Positions 49,201 through 57,424 of a stretch of DNA of 64,000 nucleotides are shown piece by piece. Where the stretch lies: assembly GCA_910589415.1 (NCBI GenBank), contig OU342631.1, forward strand, positions 57,316,598 through 57,380,597, read 5' to 3'. Source of the stretch: Malachius bipustulatus (Eukaryota > Arthropoda > Insecta > Coleoptera > Melyridae). How positions within the stretch are numbered: position 1 is the first letter of the stretch; the number at the start of each line of letters is the position of its first letter. Under the pieces are notes generated by a model, which saw nothing but the letters and a program-made list of their open reading frames with translations, was not told the DNA's origin and made no database searches. The translations under genes and the position numbers were made by a program.

Positions 49201-52200
49201 TACTTATTGGTGACGAAAAAATTTATCCTATCATAGCTTTGCAAGCAGTGAAAGCATTTCACAAACTAATTTTAGTTTGTTAGGTCACTATTTTTGACAT
49301 TTACGTGTATGATAATTACTTATGATAGAATGTTAGTTTACTGACAAAAAAGTATATGCCAGGAGAAATCATTTGAGTTTTCATCACCAACCGCCGTCTG
49401 AATGAAGGTGGAATATTAAAAATCTGTCAGATGCTTACTGATATTAAAACGCATTCCGCAGTCTTTATCATAATTTTATATCAAGGTACTCTAACCTAGC
49501 TGATAGTCAATTTCAAAATTAATGGTTATAGTTCACTATAAAGAAGTTTAAGATTATACCAGGAGAAATTAGCTGATTTTCCATGGCCAACCGCGGTCCG
49601 AATAGAGTTGGAATAGCCTATATATGATATAAATTAAACATAATGTGATTAAATCACTATCCCAAAGAATCCGATATATTAAATCATACTAAATTATAGT
49701 TACTTAGTTATTTGTGCAATACTTCTTGTAAAACAAATTAGAAATAGCTGGAATTAAGATCCCCAGTTTTGTAAACATTTAATAACGAGATACTTACCAC
49801 AAAATAAATGATAAAAATCGAAAATAGTGAAATTAATTACCGATTTTCAACACTATTAGTGTAATATTTGTTGATACACAAGCATGAACTTGATAACCTA
49901 ACCTTAAGCCTTCGTAATAATTGAATTATATATAAAGTTTTATCTCCAAAATAATTTTTCCATTGCTTCTAATTATTGTAAGCACGATCTCCGATGTAGA
50001 AGTTGTATTTTTTCATTTACTTTTTACCACGAACTAAATCAACTTATTCCAAGTAGGTATTATAATTTCGTACATTTATACGCCCGTTCGTACCTACACA
50101 AAAATAAAATAAATTAGGTATTATTTTGATAATTGGGCTTTAGGTTCAATCATAATTTAATATAAATTTGAAAATAGTAAGCCGTAACCTAAAGCCCAAT
50201 TATCAAAATAACCTAATATACCTACCTACTTCATCGGCGTCAATTTGGTTCAATATTTACAATTTTCTAGATCAAAATAAGTTTTTATTCTCATTTTACA
50301 AAGTAAATTCTGTGAACGCCCATAACTTACCTAAATAACAAAATATTTTTTTGAAACTCAAAACTGGTCTCAACTTTTAAAACGGTGATAAAAAAAATTG
50401 CAGATTACACGAACGCGCTATCATGTTTCATGACAGCATTTCATTTAGCTGTCATGTCAATTCATCAATAATTAAATAATTTATTTTATCTTATATTGAT
50501 ATTTTAAAATTAAGGCGGGTGTCTGCTTTTTGTGCGAAATAACCCCCACGAATCCTGAAAACTGGCCATCGGTTAAAATTATTGCTGAAATTCAAATATG
50601 TCATTAAATAATGTTTTAAATGTTATTAAATGTTATTCAAATATCAACTGTTTATAGTGATCTTAAGTCTCCATGGGCATGAAGTGAATATGTATACAGG
50701 GTGATGAAATATCTGCTATTCTGTATTTTTCATCAGTTCACCAGTAGTAACTTTGTTTTTAATAGAGTTACGAAGACGTTTAAATTAGCAAATGAGAATA
50801 ACTTTTGTCGCTTATTATGGCGGTGAAGACAGAAAAAAACAATAAACAATTGAAATTCACGTCATGAGATATCTCAAAAGAGCAATTTTTGGTCATTATT
50901 TACATCTGCGGCTCCTACAGTTTCACTATGGCACCTATATAGGGGTGAAGAACATACCTATAGTAACACCAAGAAGGTATTCATTTGCTTTGAAAATTTA
51001 TGGTTAGCCAAAAAAAGAGCTTAATGCCTCTTAAATTAATTAAATTAATGCCATTTGGAATAAATAAATAAAAATTATTATTGTTTTATTTCCTGTCAGT
51101 TATCTTGATTTTTTATCAGTAAAAATTAAGAGTAGATTAGAAAAAACTAATTATGTAGAAATAATTTGTCTGTTTAATTAAATTTGTTTCTCTTATACCT
51201 GAAATGACTTTACAACTCAGTACCAAATGTTCCTAGGGTGAAACTAAGTAGATTTAAGTCAACTTATCTTTACGAGATAAAAGGCAAGTATACTCAATGA
51301 TCAGTAAATAAATGAATGAGTGTAGATCGTATGAGTATAAGGCACACAAAGTGCAATTACTAGCCTGTTTAATGGGATCGGAGTATTCCTCCATCGCCCT
51401 AACATTTGTCACATTGGCAGTGCCCAAAACCCCCAAAATCAAGAGAGCTTCAACAACAAACAACAACAGAGCCACCAGAGTACCAGACAAGCACAGACAC
51501 GTGTTCCGCCTGTGAGGTTTAAGCGGCTTAAACCGCACGGAGAACCGTCTAATGGTTTTGCTTAAGACCAAATGCTTTCAGACATTCGATAACATCCTCC
51601 GGTTACTCCAGATGCTCCACATTGATGAGCCCCAATAGGGCGAAACACGTGTCTGTTCTGGTTCTGGTAGGTACTCTGGTGGCTCTGTTTTTGTTTGGAT
51701 GGGAGCTCCCTTGATTTTGAGGGTTTCGGGCACTGCCATATATGACAAATTGTTAAGGCGATGGAGGAATATTCCGACCCCATTTAACAGGCACACACTA
51801 GCCTTACACTTTATGTGCTTTATACTCATACCATCTACACTCGGTCCTTCATTTATAAACTTATCTTTGTCTGAAACTACTATTTGATTATAAACGCTAA
51901 ACCGTTGAAGTGATTTTGCTGAAATTTGGTTCGTTTCTGTGAATTTCTCAAATTCTGTGTTCGTTTTTGAATCCAATATCGACGTCAAATTACCTTTATT
52001 AACATTTTTGTACCTAATTACTTTCATGTTAAGAATAGATCAATTTTAAAAATTTCCTCTTAGACTCGATACCTTCCTCAGAAATTGTCACAGAAATCTA
52101 CCAGTTAACTTAATGAGCCTTTTATAATACCCGCTGTAAGAATAATAAAATTAATTGTCTTTTCAACATTTGAACATTCAAAACCGCATTTGAATGTTGA

Positions 52201-55200
52201 AATGTAAATTAATTTTATAGTCGCGTCAATGAATAGGTAAAATAGGCAATAGTCGGAAGTACTCTGAAACAGCACTAATTTTGCTGATTTTGGTTTTAAA
52301 AAATTTATCTTTTTATATTGATTATAATCAGAAACCTCTTGGAGCGGGGACGACATTACGCAGCGTGGTCACTTTCAACTGGTTCACCATTGGAATCTCC
52401 TAAACTATAGGAGATACAGAGTTGGGTAAATTAGAAAAATTTAACAAAAACAAAATATGCTCAAAAAAATAAAAAATCTAGTATTCTTATTTTTGACATA
52501 CCTACCTTTCCTTACACTATTGAAAATAACTTGATAATTTATTGTGGGTTTACATAAGTCATCAAAATATATCAATTTAAGAAACAAAATTTTGTAACCG
52601 CAAAAATTTTCTAACCTGGCTAGATCCTAGAGCTTTCAAAGTCAACTTTAGTTTTTCTAATGACCACCATATTGTTTTTTCATGTCATTCAGCATCAATA
52701 AAATCAAATCCATGACATCAAAAATCAATATGAGCGCCATAAGAAAAAACAAAATTCGACTACGAAAGTTCTGGATTCAAAAATTGTGGCGGAAATTTTT
52801 GTAATTTTAAATGGGTTTGATGACTTATGTAAGCCTACAATAAATTATTAAGTTATTTTAAATAAGAACTATATATTCAAAAATAAAAAATCGCGACTTT
52901 TCAGTTTTTCGGCATATTTCACCGCAACGACTGAAGTTATACCAAATTTTGTTTCAGATTCTTATTAATCAAAAAATTTTGATACTTTTCTTCGATTAAC
53001 GAGATCTCTTACGGTTTAGGAGATCTCAATGGTGAGGCAGTTGAAAGTGACCAGCTTGTATAAAATGTCGTCACCGCCCCACGAGGTATCTAATTTTAAA
53101 TAATATAACAAGACAAATTTTTTAAAACCAAATTCATCAAAATCGGTGCTGTTTCTGAGGACATTCGATAAAAGGCTTCATTAACGCGACTATTATTCTT
53201 CTATGTAAATTAAGAATCCCATAAAAAAAAATAGTAGGAAACTTCCTACGAAAATCAACATTCAAATGCGATAATCTTCTAAACGATAAGATTAGACGAC
53301 TTTTATAAACAGTACTTTTTTGTAGAAAAGTTCAAAGGCGTAGAACCTGGTAATACTGCAGGTACAAAAATTATTGTTGTCCTGCATGCCTTTAAAGTTA
53401 ATCGAAAACTACAGGGTGTTTTATTAATCAGTGCAGAAAATTCAACTGGAGATTCCTTGCTGAATTTTAAGGGGGGTTTGACATAAAAAAAATTTCTTAA
53501 AGCTTCCCCTAAGAAGTTACATCTCCTTAAAGTAGGGTAGAAAATTCTCATTTATCAATTTTTTTCTGAAATGACTTGAAATAAAAAAAGACGGCTAGGT
53601 ATTCGAATACTACTATCAGGAAGCCTCCATAACTACATAATTTTATCCATCCTTGTTCTCTGCAAGGGTGTGAATCATACTGCACCCCTAAAAGTTTTTT
53701 TTTTCAGAACTTTTTTGCTAATAATTTTTTTTTATCTTTAAATTCACACTTTGGAGGGCCAGCTCAATTTAAAAAAAAATTTCTCTTAAAAATTTCACGG
53801 AAACTCAATACTTTTCCCCTAAAGAAATAAAATAAGTGGATTTACATAAATTATAAAATTGTGATTTTACATACATATTTATAAATTACAACAACAAAGT
53901 GGAGAGTTATTCGAGCCAAGTACATATTTATAAAAATATGTAAGTATATAAAATATTTATAGAAATAAATAAACATTAAATAACATAAAAACATAATAAA
54001 CAATAAACACAATCATATTTAATTTAAATTAACAATATTTTGTTTAAGACAGTGCTCAAAATGGGCACCATTTTCTTGAATACATGCCTTTATTTTGTTT
54101 CTTTAGTGGAAAAGTATTGAGTTTCCGTGAAATTTTTAAGAGACAATTTTTTTTTCAATTGAATCTGGCCCTCAAAAGTGTAAATTTAAAGATGAAAAAA
54201 AAATTAGGAAAAAAGTTCTGGAAAAAGCACTTTTAAGGGTAGTATGATTCACACCCTTGCAGAGAATAATGGTGGATAAAATTGTGTAATTATGGATTCC
54301 TGGTAGTTGTATTCGAATACCCAGCGGTCTTTTTTTTTCAAGTCGTTTCAGAAAAAAATCGATTGATGTGTATTTTTTAGCCTACCTTAAGGGGATGCAA
54401 CTTCGTAGAGGAGGCTTTAAGAATTTTTTTTATGACAAACCCCCCTTAAAATTCAGCAAGGAATCTCCAGTTGAATTTTTTGCACTGATTAATGAAACAC
54501 CCTGTATAATTTAATTAGTGAGAACGGTAGATTCAGGAATAATATTCCGTGATCCAATAAATATTGCATCAAATCTTGCTTTGGAAGAAAGAGATGACAT
54601 TTGCAGTCACGTCTGAGCTCATTTTCTAAAATAATTTTAAAATATCTTTAGTAGTTCAAATTCTGATTTATCGTAATTTCCATTCCAGTCACCTACCAGT
54701 TTGAATTGAAATATTAAATATATTACTTTTTTATGGCTGTTATGGCGTTCACCGATCAACACAAAACGTTCCATGCTGGAAATACTCTTAAGGAATGGAC
54801 AAAAAATCAATTACCAATTAATGTAATTTTCAAAAAAGTTCATTATGTAAGTCATGTTTTTGTTTATTGCTCTATGATTTGTAGATCACTGATTGGAGTA
54901 GTTCAATTACACACCTTCCGAAATTGTTTATATTTTATCTGGCAGACATGCTTCATTTTATTCCAGGCAATAGTCATCGAAGTACCTAACTAAATGGTAA
55001 AATTGCAACTACGAAACATCGCTGCCAGCAAGTAATTTAAGTCAGCATAATATTTATTATTTGAATAACCGACATGTCAAAACTATTAAGAAATAAAACT
55101 TGCAAGCGTAATGGTTAAATTGACAATATTACAAAATTTTACTGACTTTACTGACCTAATCAGCAATAAATTCTTGGGGATAGTACGACTCCAATTCTTG

Positions 55201-55914
55201 AAGATTGTAACCCCAATTCTTTGAGGGAACGGGTGCTCCGAAGTCACGCGAGCGTGTGGTGTCTTTTGTGAAATTACTGGGTAAAAGCCTGCCTAGCCTC
55301 GAGGGCTTATTCTCTGGCTCAAAAAGCTGCTACCAGCTGAGACCCTGAGACCATAATTGAATCAATAATTTCAAGAATTTCAAACTGAATTCGACATATC
55401 TCAACTATTTCTGGAAGTTGCAAAATGGCCCATTATTATTGCATAGAGATGATATAATTACACAGGTAAAGATCACTTCTTCAGCTAACAGGAGTCAAAT
55501 TCTTGAATTAACTGTATTTGAGTCTGAACATTCAGAACTGTCAGTTCTAAGTGACTGATGAGTGATACCAAAAATCAACTTTCTCATGCTGAAGTTTGTT
55601 CGCCTCGATGACTCACATGTTTACAGAAAAACTGAATTTTGTTCACGATTATTGAGCACATCATACTTTATCAATTTCATAAAACGAAAAACAATGCAAA
55701 TCACACAAAATGATGCGTAAGATGCTACGACAAGTGAAATAATATTAGGTACTTTATAAAACTTACCCAATTGGGAATTTTCTTGAGGAACTTTGGAATT
55801 GAGGCCTCTAGTCGTAAGCCCTAATATTAAGTACGTAACAGTCACTGATAAAACACAAATTATTCTAAAAATTAAAGATAATTTACTTCTACTAGTCCTT
55901 AGTAACATTGCCAT
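22177..55914 (-). CDS. K+-dependent Na+/Ca2+ exchanger (NCKX, SLC24 family), nine coding exons
   Basis: Nine exons with GT-AG borders and matching phases give 1554 nt, 517 codons plus stop. The protein is a multipass membrane exchanger expected to swap Na+ for Ca2+ and K+ across a membrane. The N-terminus holds a hydrophobic segment (about 15-35), and a second spans about 85-105. Alpha-1 repeat: [15 protein letters not shown] (129-143) to [12 protein letters not shown]. Central loop: about 235-320, short for the family. Alpha-2 repeat: [15 protein letters not shown] (384-398) and [12 protein letters not shown] (414-425). Glu141 and Glu396 sit at the ion-binding acidic positions (Glu/Asp in NCKX2), and Asp423 at the K+-dependence position. 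Ala140 replaces the usual Pro before Glu141. The length is near NCKX5. The wording of alpha-1 also resembles insect zydeco-type NCKX, so the subfamily is left open. Upstream untranslated exons were not sought successfully. Confidence 0.93.
22551..22767 (-). CDS. NCKX coding exon 8 (alpha-2 repeat, second part)
   Basis: Residues 407-479, 217 nt. [20 protein letters not shown] with Asp423, followed by two membrane segments. Acceptor TTACAG, donor GTAAGT. Leaves in phase 2. Confidence 0.95.
22908..23548. mobile_element. Foldback element B in intron 7
   Basis: Arms of about 320 bp form a near-perfect palindrome centred near 23228 (GAAACGGTTTC). The ends read CAGTGCGCGAGAAAAG and its complement. 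Blocks such as CCCCATCTTCGAAAAGTC recur inverted in both arms. No coding capacity. Confidence 0.85.
23549..24311. other. Intron 7 remainder
   Basis: AT-rich intron sequence; no element recognised. Confidence 0.4.
24312..24413 (-). CDS. NCKX coding exon 7 (alpha-2 repeat, first part)
   Basis: Residues 373-407, 102 nt. [20 protein letters not shown] then VPEAV. Acceptor TTTCAG, donor GTAAAT. No ORF of length exists here, but splice sites, phase and homology agree. Confidence 0.95.
24692..25500. mobile_element. hAT-like non-autonomous DNA transposon
   Basis: Terminal inverted repeats of about 23 bp begin TAGAGAACGGATTATAGGC on both ends. The flanking TTGATAAC at 24684-24691 and 25501-25508 is an 8-bp target duplication, the length used by hAT elements. 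The motif ATAGGCA or its complement recurs near both ends (for example about 24728, 24781, 25404, 25452 and 25470), like hAT subterminal transposase-binding repeats. No transposase frame remains. Confidence 0.82.
25509..25930. other. Intron 6 segment without recognised element
   Basis: Unique-looking intron sequence. Short frames only. Confidence 0.35.
25931..26027 (+). repeat. tRNA-derived SINE head with poly(A)
   Basis: GGTAGCTCAGCGAGTTAGAA resembles a pol III A box region, and GTTTCAAATCCC (about 25982) a B box, spaced as in a tRNA. The acceptor stem pairs poorly and an A12 run follows (26015-26026). It is therefore a SINE or tRNA pseudogene rather than a working tRNA. Confidence 0.6.
26028..27000. 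other. Intron 6 segment, incidental tracts
   Basis: No gene. A run of 12 G lies at 26851-26862. Simple A/T tracts elsewhere. Confidence 0.4.
27058..27486 (+). pseudogene. Cysteine-rich coding fossil
   Basis: The plus strand reads [26 protein letters not shown], then CKAELK...[15 protein letters not shown] long acidic tail follows to a stop near 27486. Such Cys-rich ends occur in predicted insect proteins linked to repeats, but the family is not identified. The frame is interrupted at 27146-27200 by a poly(T)-led insert with an 11-bp target duplication. Removing the insert restores the Cys pattern. Confidence 0.5.
27135..27200 (-). mobile_element. Tiny poly(A)-tailed retro-insert with target duplication
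   Basis: TGTGAGTGTTG occurs at 27135-27145 and 27190-27200. Between them is a T20 run plus about 25 nt, i.e. a minus-strand insert ending in poly(A). It looks like a severely 5'-truncated retroposed transcript. Confidence 0.65.
27487..28336. other. Intron 6 segment
   Basis: AT-rich; no convincing gene or repeat. Confidence 0.35.
28349..29180 (+). mobile_element. Internally deleted non-LTR retroposon, 832 bp
   Basis: Bounded by TACCATATACTG at 28337-28348 and 29181-29192, a 12-bp target duplication. Its GC content is much higher than that of the intron. A plus-strand frame near 28989-29090 reads [20 protein letters not shown] and on to a stop, like the C-terminus of a LINE protein. The 5' part looks like a LINE 5' UTR. 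The 3' end is TGATCCAATCTAAATC with no poly(A). I interpret it as a LINE that lost its middle. Confidence 0.7.
29290..29499 (-). CDS. NCKX coding exon 6
   Basis: Residues 303-373, 210 nt. Starts with an acidic WEWPDEGN stretch, then [17 protein letters not shown] and a further membrane segment ending VVAWLITAI. Acceptor TTCCAG, donor GTAAGA. Confidence 0.93.
29500..30129. other. Intron 5 segment
   Basis: AT-rich; nothing recognised apart from a short ACACCGGGTGACC stretch (29732-29744) that may be a MITE end. Confidence 0.35.
30130..30277. mobile_element. Small palindromic MITE
   Basis: Ends GCCCGTATTCACAAACG and its complement; about 40 bp on each side pair. A relative lies at 38763-38922 (GCCCGTGTTCACAAACG...ATACGGGC). 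Confidence 0.75.
30278..32170. other. Intron 5 segment
   Basis: AT-rich intron. GC-richer patches near 30500-30640 and 31660-31790 have no recognisable coding content. Confidence 0.35.
32173..32263. repeat. Short inverted repeat
   Basis: CACACATCACCG and CGGTGATGTGTG enclose about 65 bp. Probably a small MITE. Confidence 0.5.
32264..33623. other. Intron 5 segment
   Basis: AT-rich intron sequence; nothing recognised. Confidence 0.35.
33624..33836 (-). CDS. NCKX coding exon 5 (cytoplasmic loop)
   Basis: Residues 232-303, 213 nt. Begins [10 protein letters not shown] after the last transmembrane residues. It is a basic and acidic soluble loop. The donor GTTCGT is weak beyond the GT, but the phase fits both neighbours. 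Confidence 0.85.
34246..34393 (-). CDS. NCKX coding exon 4
   Basis: Residues 183-232, 148 nt. Acceptor CTCAG, donor GTAAGT. Contains two hydrophobic segments around the [10 protein letters not shown] turn that is typical of the family. Confidence 0.92.
34550..34602. repeat. Hairpin repeat
   Basis: ACCAGTGCTTTAATG pairs with CATTAAAGCACTGGT across a 24-nt loop. Confidence 0.6.
34603..35517. other. Intron 3 segment
   Basis: AT-rich; no element or gene recognised. Confidence 0.35.
35518..37026 (-). pseudogene. Decayed Jockey/CR1-like LINE reverse-transcriptase fragment
   Basis: Minus-strand pieces in order: [15 protein letters not shown] (about 36960-37000); [18 protein letters not shown] and [30 protein letters not shown]. 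The catalytic box is degraded to [13 protein letters not shown] and FTDDS (normally GVPQGS and FADDS). The post-RT region reads [16 protein letters not shown] (36.0 kb) and the tail [11 protein letters not shown] (about 35.8 kb). Several frameshifts and substitutions. It ends near 35518. Confidence 0.8.
37039..37636. mobile_element. Foldback element C in intron 3
   Basis: Arms of about 220 bp are inverted copies, for example ATTGCAGC...CCAGCTTTATT at the left and its complement at 37595-37610. The copies also share CATATTTGCAGG and AAATATGAATTGTC blocks. It abuts the LINE fragment. Confidence 0.8.
37637..38257. other. Intron 3 segment
   Basis: AT-rich; nothing recognised. Confidence 0.35.
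38258..38445 (-). CDS. NCKX coding exon 3 (alpha-1 repeat)
   Basis: Residues 120-182, 188 nt. Acceptor TTTCAG, donor GTACGT. Contains the whole alpha-1 ion-binding repeat; Glu141 is present and the preceding Pro is replaced by Ala. Confidence 0.95.
38763..38922. mobile_element. MITE related to 30130-30277
   Basis: Starts GCCCGTGTTCACAAACG and ends ATACGGGC. Shares TTTCCTAAAT and the ATCTCC block with its relative but is more diverged. Confidence 0.55.
39388..39449. repeat. Hairpin repeat
   Basis: AAAAATTCACATGTTTGGA pairs with TCCAAACATGTGAATTTTT around a short loop. Confidence 0.75.
39450..40176. other. Intron 2 segment
   Basis: AT-rich, with a local cluster of TTGAAACTG/CAGTTTCAA half-sites near 39890-39925. 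Nothing else. Confidence 0.35.
40177..40518. mobile_element. Harbinger-like MITE
   Basis: Inverted ends of about 35 bp contain TACTCACTAGAGCACGAG then CCCCGAACGAGC. The flanking TAA at 40174-40176 and 40519-40521 is a 3-bp duplication, as for PIF/Harbinger. The interior is GC-rich with GAGC-type repeats. Reading frames inside are incidental. Confidence 0.7.
40522..41577. other. Intron 2 segment
   Basis: AT-rich. GC-richer near 41395-41475. Nothing recognised. Confidence 0.35.
41578..41643 (+). pseudogene. Possible THAP-domain N-terminal fragment
   Basis: A 21-residue frame starts [13 protein letters not shown] and stops after a Tyr-Pro. The C-x4-C spacing and position after Met match the start of a THAP zinc finger, as in P-type transposases. 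The rest of the domain is absent. Short, so tentative. Confidence 0.35.
41702..42693. mobile_element. piggyBac-like non-autonomous element with repeated palindromes
   Basis: TTAA at 41698-41701 and 42694-42697 flank inverted ends CCCTTTCACTAC / GTAGTGAAAGGG. TTAA duplication plus a CCC start is the piggyBac signature. Five copies of a near-palindrome GTCCATGATCATGGAC lie inside (41834, 42257, 42310, 42587 and 42662). No transposase frame. Confidence 0.75.
42698..43780. other. Intron 2 segment
   Basis: AT-rich; nothing recognised. Confidence 0.35.
43781..43990 (-). CDS. NCKX coding exon 2
   Basis: Residues 50-119. The acceptor CAG is at 43993-43991 and the donor GTAAGT at 43780-43775. Encodes an extracellular-type stretch with NVTNCT (a possible glycosylation site) and the first core membrane segment, then EEYFIPTI. 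Enters and leaves in phase 1. Confidence 0.9.
43991..44639. other. Intron 1 segment
   Basis: AT-rich; no element recognised. Confidence 0.35.
44640..45760 (+). pseudogene. I/R1-group LINE C-terminus with RNase H
   Basis: A single reading frame with in-frame stops at about 45027 (TGA), 45354 (TAG) and 45657 (TAA). It encodes [20 protein letters not shown], then RNase H: CFTDGSRN (about 44958), [24 protein letters not shown] (about 45148) and [16 protein letters not shown] zinc motif follows, [13 protein letters not shown] (about 45610-45650), then [11 protein letters not shown]. The uninterrupted frame with only point stops suggests moderate age. 3' UTR to about 45850. Its GC content is well above the intron. 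Confidence 0.85.
45852..47120. other. Intron 1 segment
   Basis: AT-rich. A 103-codon frame at 46257-46568 has no recognisable motif and is treated as chance. Confidence 0.35.
47123..48887. mobile_element. Foldback element D containing a nested foldback
   Basis: Ends CAGGGTGAGTC and its near-complement, flanked by TA. The outer arms (47123-47645 and 48588-48887) share the block ATAAACAA(G/A)T and the phrase CGGCTTACATGTTCCTA with elements at 12 kb and 58 kb. A second foldback (47648-48585) is inserted in the arm. Confidence 0.85.
47648..48585. mobile_element. Nested foldback element E
   Basis: Ends CAGGGTGCACCATG...TGCACCCTG with TA on both sides. Arms of about 430 bp include ATATTGCTATCTCCT inverted, and ATGGCGGCCATAAG-type sequence around the centre. 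TA duplication at the insertion point lets the outer arm be re-read across it. Confidence 0.85.
49085..49180 (+). repeat. Fragment related to the 19-kb hammerhead-like element
   Basis: Contains TGTAGGCTTTCACGG, CCGGGTTGTTGTGCC and CCGTGGTCCATGG, as at 19061-19130. The core is missing. Confidence 0.55.
49356..49620 (+). repeat. Diverged direct repeat
   Basis: About 60 bp at 49356 (CCAGGAGAAATCATTT) recurs at 49556 (CCAGGAGAAATTAGCT), each followed by CCAACCGC and GTTGGAATA-like text. Confidence 0.5.
50112..50218. mobile_element. Small palindromic MITE
   Basis: ATTAGGT then TTTTGATAATTGGGC and TTTAGGTT are mirrored at 50186-50218. Arms of about 35 bp. Confidence 0.7.
50219..51374. other. Intron 1 segment
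   Basis: AT-rich; a TACAGGGTGATGAAATA remnant near 50695 belongs to the TA-CAGGGTG family. Confidence 0.4.
51375..51785. mobile_element. Inverted-repeat element bearing a hammerhead motif
   Basis: About 145 bp at 51375-51520 recurs inverted at 51640-51785 (e.g. CTCCATCGCC / GGCGATGGAG, CAGAGCCACCAGAGTACC / GGTACTCTGGTGGCTCTG). The right arm includes the 3' half of the hammerhead motif. The left arm holds a decayed inverted half of it. Confidence 0.75.
51608..51661 (+). ncRNA. Type I hammerhead ribozyme candidate
   Basis: All parts are in order. Stem I: CCAGA and ACA (51608-51612, 51619-51621) pair with TGT and TCTGG (51654-51661). Core: TTGATGA (consensus CTGATGA, 51622-51628). Stem II: GCCC / GGGC with loop CAATA (51629-51641). 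Then GAAAC (51642-51646), a minimal stem III AC/GT with an ACGT loop, and the GTC cleavage triplet (51651-51653). Tiny stem III is typical of hammerheads in Penelope-like elements. The one deviation is C3 to U, which weakens the C3-G8 pair and could lower or abolish cleavage. Confidence 0.65.
51786..52197. other. Intron 1 segment with an unexplained minus-strand frame
   Basis: A 149-codon minus-strand frame (51578-52027) crosses from here into the hammerhead element. The part outside the element has ordinary composition but no recognised domain, so no gene is claimed. Confidence 0.35.
52198..53213. mobile_element. Foldback element F with nested foldback
   Basis: The outer arms pair, for example GTCGCGTCAATGAA with TTCATTAACGCGAC, and GGTTTTAAAAAATTT with its complement. 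Inside lies a second inverted-repeat unit (52359-53058). The palindrome is clear but the outer ends are not sharply defined. Confidence 0.65.
52359..53058. mobile_element. Nested foldback element G
   Basis: Inverted ends TGGTCACTTTCAACTG...CAGTTGAAAGTGACCA with TA on both sides. TCTCCTAAAC is mirrored by GTTTAGGAGA just inside. Confidence 0.7.
53412..54504. mobile_element. Foldback element H
   Basis: Ends CAGGGTGTTTTATTAATCAG and complement, flanked by TA. Arms of about 450 bp share GGAGATTCCTTGCTGAATTT, CACACCCTTGCAGAGAA and other blocks. Confidence 0.85.
54507..55766. other. Intron 1 proximal segment
   Basis: Mostly AT-rich. A GC-richer patch at about 55190-55350 contains GGGCTTATTCTCTGGCTC; not identified. 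Confidence 0.35.
55767..55914 (-). CDS. NCKX coding exon 1
   Basis: Starts at ATG 55914-55912 and encodes residues 1-49 including a hydrophobic segment. The donor GTAAGT is at 55766-55761. A second ATG two codons later is also possible. Ends in phase 1. Confidence 0.8.
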
Positions 55915-57424
55915 GCCACTATCAAATAATCACAAAGTTTATGAAGTGCAAACTTTTAAAATTATATAAAATAATTTTGAAAAATATTGCTTGTCTAGGT
56001 CAAATTTTAGAAAATGCACTAGAGCATCTAACAAAGATAAATGGAAAAAACGGAATCACAATAATACTATTTGTGTAAACGCGATTTTTGACGGCTTACG
56101 TCTACTGAAGCTTAAGATGGTGTAAAACTTTATAAGAGCAGTGAACAAATATATATAGATTTCTGTTGAAGGATCTTGTGCTTATCTAAAACAGTGAGCA
56201 CCTATGATACGCCTATCAGCTATGGAAAGTTGTGGTGTTATAAAAACACTTCAGAGATTCAACAACGGAAGACAACAATATTGGCAACATGAGATAAAGC
56301 ACAGATCTCTGTCGCCGTGGAATTTTGTGACATTTCTCCCAGAGTAACCTTTTACGTACCTACTTACTTTATTATTATCAATATAAAATTTTACGGCGTA
56401 GATGCTTTAAAGAGCGTTAAATGTTTGTTATAGTATTACCTACCTACCTCCTATTAATTTTACTGATCAAGTTTATCTTTGTGCTCTTATCTATGCCTGT
56501 TATTACAACATGTAAAGACGTAGATAATGGATGTCAACTAGATTTTGAAGGTAACCCTCTGTTTTAGTTTTTTTAAGGCATTTTTTTTCATTAGTATAGT
56601 TTTGATACAAATGTTAAAATTTTTAATATTTCCGTCATTTTAATAGTGCATAATGCTTCCTGAAATTTTTTAAATTCGGAGTTTATTCGTATTTATACCT
56701 AGGAGTTATCTAGAAATTGGCTTTTGAGAATCGAATGGCTATTCACGATATTCGTGTAAATTTAACACTTGTATACATATATATAATTCTTTATTAAGAA
56801 ACTGTTTAGTTACAAATACTAAATTGCCATTAAGACACAGTATACAAAATTATAACAAAGAAAAAATTTACATACTTAATAAATATTAAAATTATTAACA
56901 ATAACTAACAATAATTTATAAATTAATTTGTAATAACGTTACTAGTATGTAATTACATAGAATTTAACAAAGGATTTATTGTTTATTTCCAAACAAATGA
57001 TTCAACCCGGTTTGATGTAAAGATGTTGTTAAGACATTATTTAATTGAAAGTAAAACAAAGGAGCGACGTGTACTCTGGTTAGTAAATGGTCACCTTTTT
57101 TTTTTAATGAATAAAGGACATAAATCATTGTAGTCAAATTTGTGAATCATGTCGGGCGGTAATTCTGTACCTCATTAAACTCTCTGAAAGTTTGAATACA
57201 GGTGCGTTCCAGAATAAAAAATATTGAAATTTTTCTTTTTTTTTCTAACACCCTGTATAACAAAACTTTTAATAGTATTATTCACAAACCATTTATTAAT
57301 TATTACTGCCAAGCATATCTACTCGCTAGTTTTGTGCTAGTAGTAATAAAGATTTTTTTCTTCAAACGTCAGTAAATCAGACATTACTCGACTCAGTAGC
57401 CGGTCGCAAAGTTTCACTTTTCTT
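55915..57424. other. Region upstream of NCKX exon 1
   Basis: AT-rich. It should contain the NCKX promoter or an upstream exon, but no core promoter could be assigned. Confidence 0.35.
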
